A stretch of DNA of 64,000 nucleotides from Candidatus Poribacteria bacterium (GCA_028820635.1 JAPPIG010000064.1:1-64000); one strand, 5' to 3'. Positions 41,645-51,054 are shown, counted from the first letter of the stretch. The notes: generated from the sequence alone by a model not told the origin. Numbers and translations: made by a program.

Positions 41645-42616
41645 TTACCCAGTTGGAATATCCTTTACCCAATCACGATGTTCTTGATACCATTCAACGA
41701 GTGCAGTGATCCCTTCACGGAAAGTTACTTGTGGCTGCCATCCTAAAAGTTGTCCTGCTTTTTGGATATTTGCCCACGTAGCACGTACATCCGCAGGATG
41801 AAACGGTTGATGTGATAATTCCGCCTTCTTGCCGACAAGTTCCTCTATCAATCTAATTGTATCAATTAATACAATCGGACTATCTGAACCGAGATTTATG
41901 ACCGTGTATCCCAGCGGTTTCAGTCCTGCTATCACGCCCCGTGCAATGTCTTCAACATAGGTGTAATCGCGCGAGGACTGTTTTCCATCACCATAGACAA
42001 TAACCGGTTTTTCCTCACTAATCCATTGGACAAAACGAAACGCACTCATATCCGGACGTCCAGCGGGTCCATAGACAGTAAAGAAACGAAATATTGTTAC
42101 GTCAATATCGTAGAGATGGTGGTAACTATGACAGAGTGCCTCTGCCCCTTTTTTTGAGGCAGCATAAGGGGAAAGCGGTCCATCTGTGTTTGCCTCTTCA
42201 CTAAACGGAAGCGGATTTTTTGCCCCGTATAAACTTGAGGTAGAGGCTAACACAAATTTTTTCACTTCAGTGTCACGACAGAGTTCTAACAGGTTTAATG
42301 TGCCTGTCACATTCGTATCAATGTAAACCCACGGGTTTTCAACAGACTGCCGAACACCCGCACGTGCTGCGAGGTTAATCACAGCATCAAAATGTTCATC
42401 AAATATCGATTCAAGTGAAGCACGGTCACAAATATCTACACGGTGAAAATGAAATTCGGGTAGTGTTTGAAGTTGTGAAAGTCGCCACTTTTTAACCGTG
42501 ACATCATAAGCGTCATTTAGGTTGTCGATACCGATCACAGTATGCCCGTCCGCCAGCAAAAATTCAGTAACTTTCCACCCTATAAATCCAGCACATCCCG
42601 TGACAAGATATTTCAT
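41645..42616 (-). CDS. NAD-dependent nucleotide-sugar epimerase (UDP-glucuronate 4-epimerase-like)
   Basis: A 323-residue short-chain epimerase. The Rossmann motif is TGCAGFIGWKVTEFLLADG, with GIDNLNDAYDVTVKKWRLSQL typical of UDP-glucuronate/UDP-glucose 4-epimerases. It also has the catalytic Ser/Tyr/Lys ASTSSLYG and SPYAASKKGAE, and FFTVYGPAGRPDMSAFRF. It would supply a sugar nucleotide for surface polysaccharide. It converges with the zinc-ribbon gene over 24 nt; no other sugar gene is adjacent. Confidence 0.92.
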   Translation of the reverse strand: MKYLVTGCAGFIGWKVTEFLLADGHTVIGIDNLNDAYDVTVKKWRLSQLQTLPEFHFHRVDICDRASLESIFDEHFDAVINLAARAGVRQSVENPWVYIDTNVTGTLNLLELCRDTEVKKFVLASTSSLYGAKNPLPFSEEANTDGPLSPYAASKKGAEALCHSYHHLYDIDVTIFRFFTVYGPAGRPDMSAFRFVQWISEEKPVIVYGDGKQSSRDYTYVEDIARGVIAGLKPLGYTVINLGSDSPIVLIDTIRLIEELVGKKAELSHQPFHPADVRATWANIQKAGQLLGWQPQVTFREGITALVEWYQEHRDWVKDIPTG

Positions 42617-42680
42617 ACCAATCCTCTACTAATTGATGCTTCTTTTTTCCTCACTTAAGAAGCGATTTTACGACTATGCT

Positions 42681-43538
42681 TTATTCATCATCTACTTGGA
42701 TATCATCAAGTTGCTCTTGAAAAAGCGATAACTCTATTTTAGCTTCTTCAGGTTTTGTATCCATTTCCGTTCCGAGTTCTTCCAATCGCTTTTCCTGCAA
42801 GACCATCAAAGTGTCCACTTTATCAACTTTCTGTTTTCCCTTTGTAATATTCTCATAATTAGTGTCTGCGCGGTTACAAAGTATCATTAGCTCCCGATAA
42901 TCTCTTATGCCTTGGTCTAATTGAGTCAAACCCCCACTTATATATGTTAGTTCAACGCGATACCCCTCCAAGTCTGCCCCTGTAAAAAAGCCAGAGAGTT
43001 TTTCTAAGACATCATTTAATTCAGTAAGCTGAATTTCCTTTTCAGACCACAGTATCTTTTTAGCAATGCCATCTACACTATCGTTACCAATAACTGAAGC
43101 GTGATTTTTCAGGTTTTCCTGAAGTTGTTTCTGTAAGTTAACTAACCCTGATTTTTGATTTCTTATTGCCTGCCTAAAATTTTCACAATCAGTTCGGATC
43201 TCAGGTAATTTTCCGTGAAGTTCCTGATACTTCTGTTTGAGTTTTTCAACATTTAAGATATAAGTCGGATATTGAATTTTAATATTCTTTGAAATCTCAG
43301 ATTTCATTTTTTGGACTTTCAGTTTACTTGGCGCAATTCTTTCAAGACTCATGAGACCGCATAGAGTTGCCATCGAACCTGAAAATGATAGGAGTGCTGA
43401 GCCTGCAAAGAATAAGATGCTTTCCGCTGCTTGTGCCAATCCCAACCACCCGATTACACCGACAAATGAACCACTGCCTATGAGAACCATCGGAAAGGAC
43501 AAATATTTTTTTATTTCATCTTTGGCTTTAGAATCCAT
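42681..43538 (-). CDS. Membrane-anchored coiled-coil protein, function unknown
   Basis: About 285 residues, started at the ATG at 43536-43538 (MDSKAKDEIKKYLSF), which has AGGAGA upstream, rather than the ATG 24 nt earlier. Two hydrophobic helices (FPMVLIGSGSFVGVIGWLGLA and ILFFAGSALLSFSGSMATLCG) near the N-terminus are followed by about 200 residues of Lys/Glu/Gln-rich coiled coil. No enzyme motif is visible. The layout resembles LemA-like or PspA-like membrane-associated coiled coils, but without a convincing match. Confidence 0.75.
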   Translation of the reverse strand: MDSKAKDEIKKYLSFPMVLIGSGSFVGVIGWLGLAQAAESILFFAGSALLSFSGSMATLCGLMSLERIAPSKLKVQKMKSEISKNIKIQYPTYILNVEKLKQKYQELHGKLPEIRTDCENFRQAIRNQKSGLVNLQKQLQENLKNHASVIGNDSVDGIAKKILWSEKEIQLTELNDVLEKLSGFFTGADLEGYRVELTYISGGLTQLDQGIRDYRELMILCNRADTNYENITKGKQKVDKVDTLMVLQEKRLEELGTEMDTKPEEAKIELSLFQEQLDDIQVDDE

Positions 43539-43591
43539 ATTTATCTCCTGTGTGTAGCACAATATCTCAATCCATCAAGTGCAATCGCAGC

Positions 43592-44122
43592 TTAAGGCTT
43601 TTCAGCTAATAGGGTATCAATTTGTTTTTTGAGTTCAGTATAAATTTCTGGGTTAAAATTCGCTTTCCGATGAAACACAATTTTTCCTTGCGGTGAAATT
43701 AGATACAGATTGGGTTTCTTTTTTTCTGTATGATAGCGTTGATGTACTTGCCCCTTCCAATCCATTAGGAACGTTACAGGTGGTGGTTTTCTCTTTATTC
43801 GGGACCGAATGAATCCTTTCGGTATAAATCCGGGTACACTTCGCATATCCGCGATAATATAAGCGGTAACTCTTTTATCTTTCTTATAGTCTTTCTGGAA
43901 TGCTTCTGCCCATTTATCGTCTTCCTTCCGAATCTTCCGATTGCCCAAAATCAGAAAAACGAGTTTTCCACGCAGCTTCTTCAAATTGTGCTGTTTCTCT
44001 TCAGCATCTTGAAGTGTAAAATCTGGTGCGGTATCCCCTACTTTTGGAGGTTTCTCTTCTGCAAGGCTTGTAACGCCTACTAACATTATGCAAATGAACA
44101 GACATGTAGTTATCTTCATCAT
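43592..44122 (-). CDS. Exported thioredoxin/AhpC-fold protein without cysteines
   Basis: A 176-residue protein with a signal peptide (MMKITTCLFICIMLVGVTSLA) and the redoxin start VGDTAPDFTLQDAEEKQHNLKKLRGKLVFLIL, then PPPVTFLMDWKGQVHQRYH and LYLISPQGKIVFHRKANF. The mature part has no cysteine at all, so the usual peroxidatic or CxxC site is missing (ILGNRKIRKEDDKW where it would be). It therefore cannot be an ordinary thiol oxidoreductase; a scaffold or binding role is likely. It diverges from the gene at 44251. Confidence 0.82.
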   Translation of the reverse strand: MMKITTCLFICIMLVGVTSLAEEKPPKVGDTAPDFTLQDAEEKQHNLKKLRGKLVFLILGNRKIRKEDDKWAEAFQKDYKKDKRVTAYIIADMRSVPGFIPKGFIRSRIKRKPPPVTFLMDWKGQVHQRYHTEKKKPNLYLISPQGKIVFHRKANFNPEIYTELKKQIDTLLAEKP

Positions 44123-44250
44123 ACTTGCATTTTATCACAAGATATGAATTGATGTCAAGCAGTGAACGAACACATGTTAAATTTGCGTTGATATTAGCGG
44201 ATAAATCTGTTATCATATTGAAAATAGCCATTTGTAAAGGCATTTCGCTT

Positions 44251-44952
44251 ATGAACGCTGAACCAACCGCTATAAACGAACTACTCACTCAGATTCGTCA
44301 ACATCTTCTTCCACAAGTTGCAAGTCTCACTGAATTCCAGTCAGCGACCGAGTTGCAGCAATTTCGGAACCGTTTGCATAGTATCCACAATTTTTCTCTG
44401 CGTGCTGAACTGTCAGGTGAGATTAGCAATCAAGTTGAGGTACTGCTTTCAACGAGTGCAAGTTTTTGGCACCTTATTGCTGAAAACGAGATGTTGTTGA
44501 CAAACTTGAAGGACTTTACACGCGTTCGCACTTTCTCAGCAGAAGCAGAAGGCATAACTAACTTAGAGGAACTGCTTTCTGGAGAGGACACGTTACGCGA
44601 TGTGATTATCAACAGTATCGCCTTTATGCTAAATTGGAAGGCGAATACTATCTGGGTTGATTCTGCTAAAAAGGCACGCACCGCGATGACAAAAAACTAT
44701 ATGCTTGAGATTCAAGATAGGATTTGGCAGTTTATCAAAGAGAGTCAAAACCAGTCAGAGCCGATTGATGTGGAACAATCTGAACGGATTCGACAACGAG
44801 CAGAAAAGTTTATGCAGATCATTCAAGTAGGTGAATTGACGACTGAAGCGCAAGTGACCTTGTTGATGCAGATTTATAACATGTTGCTCCGGTTCCAACT
44901 TGGACAATTGATTATCCAGTTAGAAAACCTGCAAGAAAATGAAACTAATTAA
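44251..44952 (+). CDS. Uncharacterised helical protein upstream of mazG
   Basis: About 233 residues from the ATG at 44251 (MNAEPTAINELL), which follows AAAGG; an earlier in-frame ATG at 44125 would add an unconvincing N-terminus. The product is soluble and strongly helical, with repeated Leu/Gln/Glu heptads and no cysteine or enzyme motif. It lies 30 nt before mazG on the same strand and is probably co-transcribed with the mazG pair. I do not recognise it. Confidence 0.7.
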   Translation: MNAEPTAINELLTQIRQHLLPQVASLTEFQSATELQQFRNRLHSIHNFSLRAELSGEISNQVEVLLSTSASFWHLIAENEMLLTNLKDFTRVRTFSAEAEGITNLEELLSGEDTLRDVIINSIAFMLNWKANTIWVDSAKKARTAMTKNYMLEIQDRIWQFIKESQNQSEPIDVEQSERIRQRAEKFMQIIQVGELTTEAQVTLLMQIYNMLLRFQLGQLIIQLENLQENETN

Positions 44953-44982
44953 GGCTGTTGCCTATAAGTAAAAGACTATTGT

Positions 44983-45765
44983 ATGAAGAAAGAACTGTTT
45001 GAATCACTTGTGGAAGTTATAGCGACATTAAGAGGTGAAAACGGGTGCCCATGGGATCGGGAACAGACACATACATCTTTAAAATCCACACTCATTGAGG
45101 AAACCTACGAGACGGTTGAGGCAATTGATTCTGGCGATCCCCAAAAATTGAAAGAAGAACTCGGTGATCTTCTGCTAAATGTCATGCTCCAAGCGCAAAT
45201 TGCTGCAGAAAACCAAGATTTTGACATCTACGATATGATTGATACATTGACAGAGAAATTAATTCGAAGACACCCACATGTGTTCGGTGATGTTGATGTT
45301 GATAACGCTGAAGAGGTCGTTAAGAATTGGGAAGCCATTAAAAGTCAAGAGGCTGGTTACGAAGATAGAAAATCGGTGCTTGACGGTATTCCAAATGCTT
45401 TACCCGCTTTACTTCGTGGGCAGAAAATACAGAAACGAGCAGCGCGAGTCGGTTTTGATTGGGATGACATTGCTGATGTAGTTGCGAAAGTAGACGAAGA
45501 GTTATTAGAGGTTAAGGAGAGCCTGCAGAAAAATGACTCAGATGCGGTTGAAATGGAAATAGGAGACCTATTGTTTGCTGTTGTGAATTTGTGCCGTTTT
45601 GTTGACCTTCAAGCCGAGGAGACGTTGCGAAAATCAAACCGTAAGTTTATTGCTCGTTTTAAACGGATGGAAACTGAACTGGAAAAACAAGGGAAGACTA
45701 TTTCCGAGCAAACTCTCGCTGAACTCGACGAAATTTGGGAAGATGTTAAAAAAGATGAATCATGA
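44983..45765 (+). CDS. mazG: MazG nucleoside triphosphate pyrophosphohydrolase
   Basis: A 260-residue two-repeat MazG. The first repeat has NGCPWDREQTHTSLKSTLIEETYETVEAI with the metal-binding EExxE, GDLLLNVMLQAQIA and RRHPHVFGDV. The second repeat has VDEELLEVKESL and EIGDLLFAVVNLCRFV. It hydrolyses NTPs or dNTPs to monophosphates and pyrophosphate, removing damaged nucleotides. Its stop overlaps the next start as ATGA, so the two are translationally coupled. Confidence 0.95.
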   Translation: MKKELFESLVEVIATLRGENGCPWDREQTHTSLKSTLIEETYETVEAIDSGDPQKLKEELGDLLLNVMLQAQIAAENQDFDIYDMIDTLTEKLIRRHPHVFGDVDVDNAEEVVKNWEAIKSQEAGYEDRKSVLDGIPNALPALLRGQKIQKRAARVGFDWDDIADVVAKVDEELLEVKESLQKNDSDAVEMEIGDLLFAVVNLCRFVDLQAEETLRKSNRKFIARFKRMETELEKQGKTISEQTLAELDEIWEDVKKDES

Positions 45766-46493
45766 AGTCCTCTGATAAGTTTCAAACATACCCAGAATAT
45801 GAAAAGTACTCCCAACTTATCAATCAATTAGATCCGAACGCATCACCACAGGTTGTAATTGTACATCGGACATCTGACGCAATTTCTGAATCAGGCAAAA
45901 AACTTGGTGTTTTTTCCGGTTCATTTAATCCACTCACTGTAGCACACATCAAAATGGTTGAGGAAGCACGAGAACGTTTCCAACTTGATGAGATGCTTTT
46001 GCTACTCGCTAAGGCAAACGTTGATAAAGATGTATTTGGGTGGTCGTTAGCTGGGAGGATTCTTACACTCAAACATTATGCGGAAAAACATAATGATGTT
46101 TCAATTGGTCTATCCAGTCATGGTCGATACATTGACAAAGTAGAAGCTTTGAGAGCGGTTTATCCTGTTGATACGGAGTTTCACTTCATTGTCGGCTACG
46201 ATACATTGGTAAGGATTTTTGATCCGAAATACTATGCGGATATCCAGACAGAATTACAACACCTTTTGTCACGGTGTCGTTTCATCGTGGCAAACCGCGA
46301 CCATGTAGATATTGAAACGATAGAAGAATTCATTGATCAGCCAGCACTTCAATCGTATAAATCATCAATTGCCTACTTAATACTCCCAGAATTCTATGCG
46401 GAAGTTTCCTCCACAGAAGTGCGTCAGCGGATAGCACAAGGGGATAACATCTCTCATTTAGTCCCACTTGTTATTGCCGAATTTTTGGAATAA
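45762..46493 (+). CDS. Nicotinate-nucleotide adenylyltransferase-like (cytidylyltransferase fold)
   Basis: A 243-residue nucleotidyltransferase-fold protein. GVFSGSFNPLTVAHIKMVEEA is the GxFxPxTxxH nucleotide-binding motif, GWSLAGRILTL and FIVGYDTLVRIFDPKYY are in the middle, and EVSSTEVRQRI is the ISSTxxR motif near the end. These are the signatures of NadD and related enzymes of NAD synthesis. A 45-residue N-terminal extension (SSDKFQTYPEYEKYSQL) is unusual. It overlaps mazG by 4 nt (ATGA). Whether it is the main NadD or a specialised relative is open. Confidence 0.85.
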   Translation: MKSSDKFQTYPEYEKYSQLINQLDPNASPQVVIVHRTSDAISESGKKLGVFSGSFNPLTVAHIKMVEEARERFQLDEMLLLLAKANVDKDVFGWSLAGRILTLKHYAEKHNDVSIGLSSHGRYIDKVEALRAVYPVDTEFHFIVGYDTLVRIFDPKYYADIQTELQHLLSRCRFIVANRDHVDIETIEEFIDQPALQSYKSSIAYLILPEFYAEVSSTEVRQRIAQGDNISHLVPLVIAEFLE

Positions 46494-47074
46494 CCATTCC
46501 CGTTATACCATCTATAGTTAATGACGGGTTTCCCCAATTTTTTACACGCGTAAATACGTGCGTCTAAATGTTCACAAAATAAACAAGAGTGAAAAAGACG
46601 AATTTCTGGTATAGGTTGAAAATGAGCACATCTGTTTGCAGTTTCAACCATATCACTTAGATGTGTTTGGAAAACGATATTGTTTAATCCTGTTTTAGAA
46701 GCACGGTCTACCGCTCGTTTCTTTTCTCCAAGTTGTTCCCAGATTTTGTTAATGACTTCTGTTAAGATAGCGCGATATGTTCGTTCGCCGGGAGGCTCAG
46801 GGGAGTAAAGCGTAACCTCATTTTTGCGGCAATAATTAGCGAGTCTTTTAAGCAGGCTGGTATCACCTTTTCTGTATTCCTTCCTCAACTCTGCTTTGAA
46901 TCTCTGCTGAAACTGTTCCCATTCAATAAGACGGAATTCCCATTTTTTTAACAGAGGCAAAGAAGGTGTGAGTTCAGGTATTACTTTGATACCTTCCACT
47001 TTCTGATGGCAGATAACGAACTTGTTAGGTGTCCTACTTTCTGTTTGATTTTCGAGAGCGTCTAAATACAGCAC
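46454..47074 (-). CDS. Uncharacterised protein, partly DUF488-like, with Cys/His cluster
   Basis: A 206-residue protein starting at GTG with AAGGA 8 nt upstream. The middle (WEFRLIEWEQFQQRFKAEL to YCRKNEVTLYSPEPPGE and YRAILTEVI) resembles the C-terminal part of DUF488 proteins. The last 50 residues add Cys/His residues (NRCAHFQPIPEIRLFHSCLFCEHLDARIYACKK) that could bind a metal. Its 3' end overlaps the 3' end of the NadD-like gene by 40 nt in antisense. No confident function. Confidence 0.65.
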   Translation of the reverse strand: MLYLDALENQTESRTPNKFVICHQKVEGIKVIPELTPSLPLLKKWEFRLIEWEQFQQRFKAELRKEYRKGDTSLLKRLANYCRKNEVTLYSPEPPGERTYRAILTEVINKIWEQLGEKKRAVDRASKTGLNNIVFQTHLSDMVETANRCAHFQPIPEIRLFHSCLFCEHLDARIYACKKLGKPVINYRWYNGNGYSKNSAITSGTK

Positions 47075-47303
47075 ATTCTACATCCTTTTCAGAGACACTA
47101 TCTTCCATACTTATTTTAACGTTAAAACAAAAATTGCGTTTAGTTATTATATTTTATAGTTAAAATTTTATTTACGCAACAAATATTTTCAATTGACGCA
47201 AAGATAGATAAGACAGGGTGAACCTAAGAAGTGTGAATGTAAGAAAGTAAGTTTGTTTAGATAGGAGTTATGTGGGGATGAACTGAATTGCGTTAAAAAC
47301 CAA

Positions 47304-47345
47304 CGCCAAATGCCAACTAAGAGGGTATGCGTTTGACATTTGGCG
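47304..47345 (-). terminator. Terminator-like hairpin after the PhyH gene
   Basis: On the minus strand CGCCAAATG (47345-47337) pairs with CATTTGGCG (47312-47304), followed by TTGGTTTTTAACGC. It begins 24 nt beyond the stop of the gene at 47369. The rest of 47075-47303 shows no gene or clear signal. Confidence 0.5.
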
Positions 47346-47368
47346 AATTTTGGGAAACCTTAATCTAC

Positions 47369-48229
47369 CTATTGCTTATTCCCGTACATTGGGTTTTCAA
47401 GGATAGATTGAACTTCGTAGATTGAACCTTTCTTTTCCGAGTAAGGCTCTGGCATACGAACAGGCGTAGGGGCGATTCGTGGTTGGTTTGTGGGTTCACC
47501 TTGAATAATGAAGTCGTTGAATGTTTCCCAGTCTGGAATGCCTTTCAGAGGCCACGCATCAACAGCGCAATATTGGAAAAGCAGTAAGCGGCGCGACTTA
47601 TCAGAGGTATTCGGGGCAGACCCGTGTAAAGCACGAACGTGGTGAATCGTGATTCCGCCTGCTTTCAACTCAATCGGTACAGCACCTTCTGGTGTGAAAT
47701 CTGGGTCGGTCACCGCACCGACAAAAGCACCGTTTTGGTGATGATCCAAGGTTGGTCCTTTATGAGAACCGGGGAGTATCATCAATGCGCCGTTTTCTAC
47801 AGTCATATCATCAATGACAACACCGACTGCAAGCAGATCGTCATTAGTGTGCGGGTAAAACGCCCAATCCTGATGCCATTCTACAGGACTACCAAATTCG
47901 GGATATTTCATATTGAGTTTGTGCCCATTATACCGAATTCCCGAACCGATAAATTGGGATACGATGCCGAGTATATTAGGGTGGCGTAAGGTTTGGTCAT
48001 AGATAGTGTGGTATAGGCATGGGCTTTTGATACGGCGTACACGCGGGTTTGCAGCGGAGTGTCCGGGTTCAAGATCAAAAATGTCGTTATGTTCTGTGAC
48101 CTCTCTGGATTTTTCAACAAATTCATCGGTAACACGACGAAGTGCTGCTACTTCCTCGTCGTTTAGCACTGCTTCAACACCGATGTAACCGTTTTTATCA
48201 TAAAAATCAAGTTGTTCCTGTGTAAGCAT
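47369..48229 (-). CDS. Phytanoyl-CoA dioxygenase (PhyH) family protein
   Basis: A 286-residue Fe(II)/2-oxoglutarate oxygenase with AGGAGG 7 nt before the ATG. Ligands H119 and D121 in EWHQDWAFYPHT, and H202 in RALHGSAPN, are present, with R213/R214 in KSRRLLL. GALMILPGSHKGP precedes. It is the most canonical PhyH of the five in this window. Substrate unknown; the gene stands alone with its own terminator-like hairpin. Confidence 0.93.
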   Translation of the reverse strand: MLTQEQLDFYDKNGYIGVEAVLNDEEVAALRRVTDEFVEKSREVTEHNDIFDLEPGHSAANPRVRRIKSPCLYHTIYDQTLRHPNILGIVSQFIGSGIRYNGHKLNMKYPEFGSPVEWHQDWAFYPHTNDDLLAVGVVIDDMTVENGALMILPGSHKGPTLDHHQNGAFVGAVTDPDFTPEGAVPIELKAGGITIHHVRALHGSAPNTSDKSRRLLLFQYCAVDAWPLKGIPDWETFNDFIIQGEPTNQPRIAPTPVRMPEPYSEKKGSIYEVQSILENPMYGNKQ

Positions 48230-48356
48230 TCATAAACCTCCTGGATATGATATTGCTTTCTATGGATGTTCTGCTGTCTTACCACTTGAATATGTGCTTA
48301 TCTGTCTTCAAGTTTTCCTGTTTGCTAAGTGTCTTCGAGAATTCATCAAGACTCTA

Positions 48357-48857
48357 TCAAGACTCTCTTGCCGGTCCGCGGATCAGTTGTAGGGCTTTGT
48401 TGTTGCTCATTTGGGCGTATCTTGCGTCTGTCTCATGTGAGATAACAATTTTAGAGCAAATGACTGAAAACTTTGCCCAACCACATATAAAACTAAATTC
48501 CCAATCAATATCAATTCCATCAGGCACAGGTTCTATGTCTGTGTCTGAAATTCCCCATGTTGGACCAGCTTTTGGACCATCATTGTGAAGCGGTGATGAG
48601 ATAAAAAATGATTTGACATCTTTAAATTCAACTCGAACGAACTTATTATGCTCTTTTTTATAAGGGTCGGTATTGACAATGAGAATAATTGTCTTATTAG
48701 CACTTCCAATCCCTATAGACGCGCCATTTTCATCTAAGGCTTTATAATCTTCAAACTTAATTTCAATCCCTGCAACGTAATCATCATGAAAATTATTAAA
48801 ATGCTTTAGTGCTTTTTCAGCTTCTTTGATATTAGTGGCTTCAAATCTATCATTCAT
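48357..48857 (-). CDS. Uncharacterised 166-residue protein
   Basis: A soluble alpha/beta protein starting MNDRFEATNIKEAEKAL, with IIKFEDYKAL-like and KTIILIVNTDP strands, a WGISDTDIEPVPDGIDIDWEF segment and three cysteines near the end (FICGWAKFSVICSKIV). No family is recognised. The ribosome-binding site is weak. It stands alone between the PhyH gene and the glycosyltransferase gene on the same strand. Small stand-alone proteins of this shape include immunity-type proteins, but there is no partner here to support that. Confidence 0.6.
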   Translation of the reverse strand: MNDRFEATNIKEAEKALKHFNNFHDDYVAGIEIKFEDYKALDENGASIGIGSANKTIILIVNTDPYKKEHNKFVRVEFKDVKSFFISSPLHNDGPKAGPTWGISDTDIEPVPDGIDIDWEFSFICGWAKFSVICSKIVISHETDARYAQMSNNKALQLIRGPARES

Positions 48858-48907
48858 AAGTCGCTGTTCTCTTGATAATTTTGGTTTTGATGTTATTTAT
48901 GCCATAA

Positions 48908-50023
48908 TTATACACCATTCTCATTATTAGTTTCAATTAGTTTTTCATATATGTCCTGAATCCTTTGGACATGTTTTTCAACGCTAAAAACTGCCTCGGC
49001 ATGTTTTCTGGCTGCCGCACCCATCTGAACACAATGCGTAGGGTTTTTAACAAGCTGAACAATCTTATCTGATATTGCCTCAATTGAGTCTAAGGGTATA
49101 ACCCATCCTGTTACGCTGTCTACAATCATTTCAGAAGTGCTACCAATCGGTGTACCGATGACAGGTTTCCCCGATGCCATTGCTTCAGCGATTACACTTC
49201 CGGCGGATAAAGTAACCAAAATGTCCAGTTCCTGCATCACGCGCGGCATGTCGTTACGGTGTCCTGTGAAATGTATCATCTCTTCTAATTTATATTGAGA
49301 TACCAATTGGTGAATTTCCTTATCATAAGTGCGATGTTCGGGTGTATCAAGTGCAGCACCGATGATGTAAAAGCGAACGTTTTGGCACTGCTGGATAACA
49401 TGGTGTGCTATCTTAACAAAAGTTTTTTGTTTTTTGAAAGGTTCAATCCTGCCTACTATTCCGACTATAAACGGGTCTGTATTTTTATCTCTTACGATGG
49501 GGTTAGGTTGAAAAACGGAAAGGTCAACACAGTTTAAAATGACATCAATTTTTTCCGAAGAAATACCTGCTTGAACGAGTGGTGCTTTGCTCTGTTTTGA
49601 GATTGTAATGATGTGACTCATTTGGTCAAAGGCGTACTTTGACACTTGTGCAGGTGTTAGAAGATTCCGCACGTGTGAAATGACGGAAACGTTGAGTTGG
49701 TTTTTAACTGGCAATAGATATGGATTGAGCCACGAATCGGAGGTGTGCATTAACTGTATGTTGTGTTCTTTAGCGAGATCGGTTAGCTTGGCGGCGGCAG
49801 TGTGGCGAGTGAGACGTGATACAATTTTTCGCCATGGAGGGAGATTGAGAATAGCGATGGGGATATTCGCTTCTCTAAGTTGTTCAGCGAAAATACCACC
49901 GTCGGGACAGACGACGATGGGTTGATAAAGATTTTTATTTAGATGCGTAACAAGATAAAAAAGTTGTCTTTCGCCCCCACCTATGCTTGATCCACAATGG
50001 CTAAGGTAAAGTATAGGAATCAT
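48908..50023 (-). CDS. Glycosyltransferase family 4 (GT-B)
   Basis: A 371-residue retaining glycosyltransferase of the GT4 group. The N-terminal domain has LYLSHCGSSIGGGERQLFYLVTHL; the C-terminal nucleotide-sugar domain has VGIVGRIEPFKKQKTFVKIAHHV, GAALDTPEHRTYDKEI, HFTGHRNDMPRVMQELDILVTLS and the EX7E motif in ASGKPVIGTPIGSTSEMI. It adds a sugar in surface polysaccharide or glycolipid synthesis. It is last in the minus-strand series LamG, gpmI, prs, glycosyltransferase, 29 nt after prs. Confidence 0.93.
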   Translation of the reverse strand: MIPILYLSHCGSSIGGGERQLFYLVTHLNKNLYQPIVVCPDGGIFAEQLREANIPIAILNLPPWRKIVSRLTRHTAAAKLTDLAKEHNIQLMHTSDSWLNPYLLPVKNQLNVSVISHVRNLLTPAQVSKYAFDQMSHIITISKQSKAPLVQAGISSEKIDVILNCVDLSVFQPNPIVRDKNTDPFIVGIVGRIEPFKKQKTFVKIAHHVIQQCQNVRFYIIGAALDTPEHRTYDKEIHQLVSQYKLEEMIHFTGHRNDMPRVMQELDILVTLSAGSVIAEAMASGKPVIGTPIGSTSEMIVDSVTGWVIPLDSIEAISDKIVQLVKNPTHCVQMGAAARKHAEAVFSVEKHVQRIQDIYEKLIETNNENGV

Positions 50024-50052
50024 CTGTTTTTCAGTAGGAGCGAAAGTCCTGA

Positions 50053-51054
50053 TTACACCGCAAAGTCAAGATGTTGATCGCGAAAAACTTGACTCACTGA
50101 TCTGTGCTGGTGAACTCTTAGAATGGCTTGAGCGAGAAGTGATGCGATAGAAAGCACTTTGATTTTCCCATCAAGCTGCTTTTCTGCAGGAACAGGAATT
50201 GTGTCTGTGGTGACCACTTCACGGATAGAAGGGTGACTAAGCCGTTCCAATGCGGGACCTACGAGCACAGCATGGGCAATGCTAACATAAGCGGGTTTCG
50301 CCCCTGCCGCTGCTAACGCTTGTGCTTGTTCGTAGATACTACCTCCTGTTGCTATTTCATCATCAATAATAATTGGGGTTTTATCTTTGACGTCGCCAAC
50401 AAGCTCAACGAATTCAACGTCTTGCCCATCAGCACCGTTCCGCCGCTTGTGCATGATGGCTAACGGGAGACGAAGGATTTTAGCATATTTTTCTGCAAGC
50501 TTCGCCCGTCCAACGTCAGGGGCAACAATCACTCCATTTTCAATTTGTTTATCTCGGAAATAGTTTGCCAAGGTCGTTAGCGCAGTGAGGTGATCCATCG
50601 GAATATCAAAGAAACCTTGGATTTGTGGGACGTGCAGATCAATCGCCATCACCCGACTTGCCCCTGCAGTCGTCAGGAGATTTGCCACGAGTTTCGCACT
50701 AATCGGTTCACGCCCTGTTGTTTTATGGTCTTGACGAGCATAACCAAAATATGGGATGATAGCGGTAATCTGTCTTGCAGATGCACGTTTCATCGCATCA
50801 ATCGTGATGAGGAGTTCCATTAAGTTTTCGTTGGCGGGTTCACTCGTGGGTTGAATAACATAAATATCGGTGCCGCGTATACTTTCTTCTATCTGCACAC
50901 GCGTCTCACTGTTTGGAAATGGACCAATTGTAATTTTACCCAGTTCAACACCTAAAAGCGCAGCAATTTCTTTCGCCAAAGCCGGGTTCGCGCGCCCGGC
51001 AAATAGCCTAAAATCGTTGCGAACTTGCTGGTCTTGGTCTATCAATATGGACAT
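50053..51054 (-). CDS. prs: Ribose-phosphate pyrophosphokinase
   Basis: A 333-residue PRPP synthetase. Features: FAGRANPALAKEIAALLGV, FPNSETRVQIEESIRGTDIYVIQPTS, IIPYFGYARQDHKTTGREPISAKLVANLL, IDLHVPQIQGFFDIPMDHL, and the PRPP-binding PIIIDDEIATGGSI. It makes PRPP from ribose 5-phosphate and ATP for nucleotide, His, Trp and NAD synthesis. Normal length and complete motifs. It lies 71 nt after gpmI and 29 nt before a glycosyltransferase gene. Confidence 0.97.
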   Translation of the reverse strand: MSILIDQDQQVRNDFRLFAGRANPALAKEIAALLGVELGKITIGPFPNSETRVQIEESIRGTDIYVIQPTSEPANENLMELLITIDAMKRASARQITAIIPYFGYARQDHKTTGREPISAKLVANLLTTAGASRVMAIDLHVPQIQGFFDIPMDHLTALTTLANYFRDKQIENGVIVAPDVGRAKLAEKYAKILRLPLAIMHKRRNGADGQDVEFVELVGDVKDKTPIIIDDEIATGGSIYEQAQALAAAGAKPAYVSIAHAVLVGPALERLSHPSIREVVTTDTIPVPAEKQLDGKIKVLSIASLLAQAILRVHQHRSVSQVFRDQHLDFAV

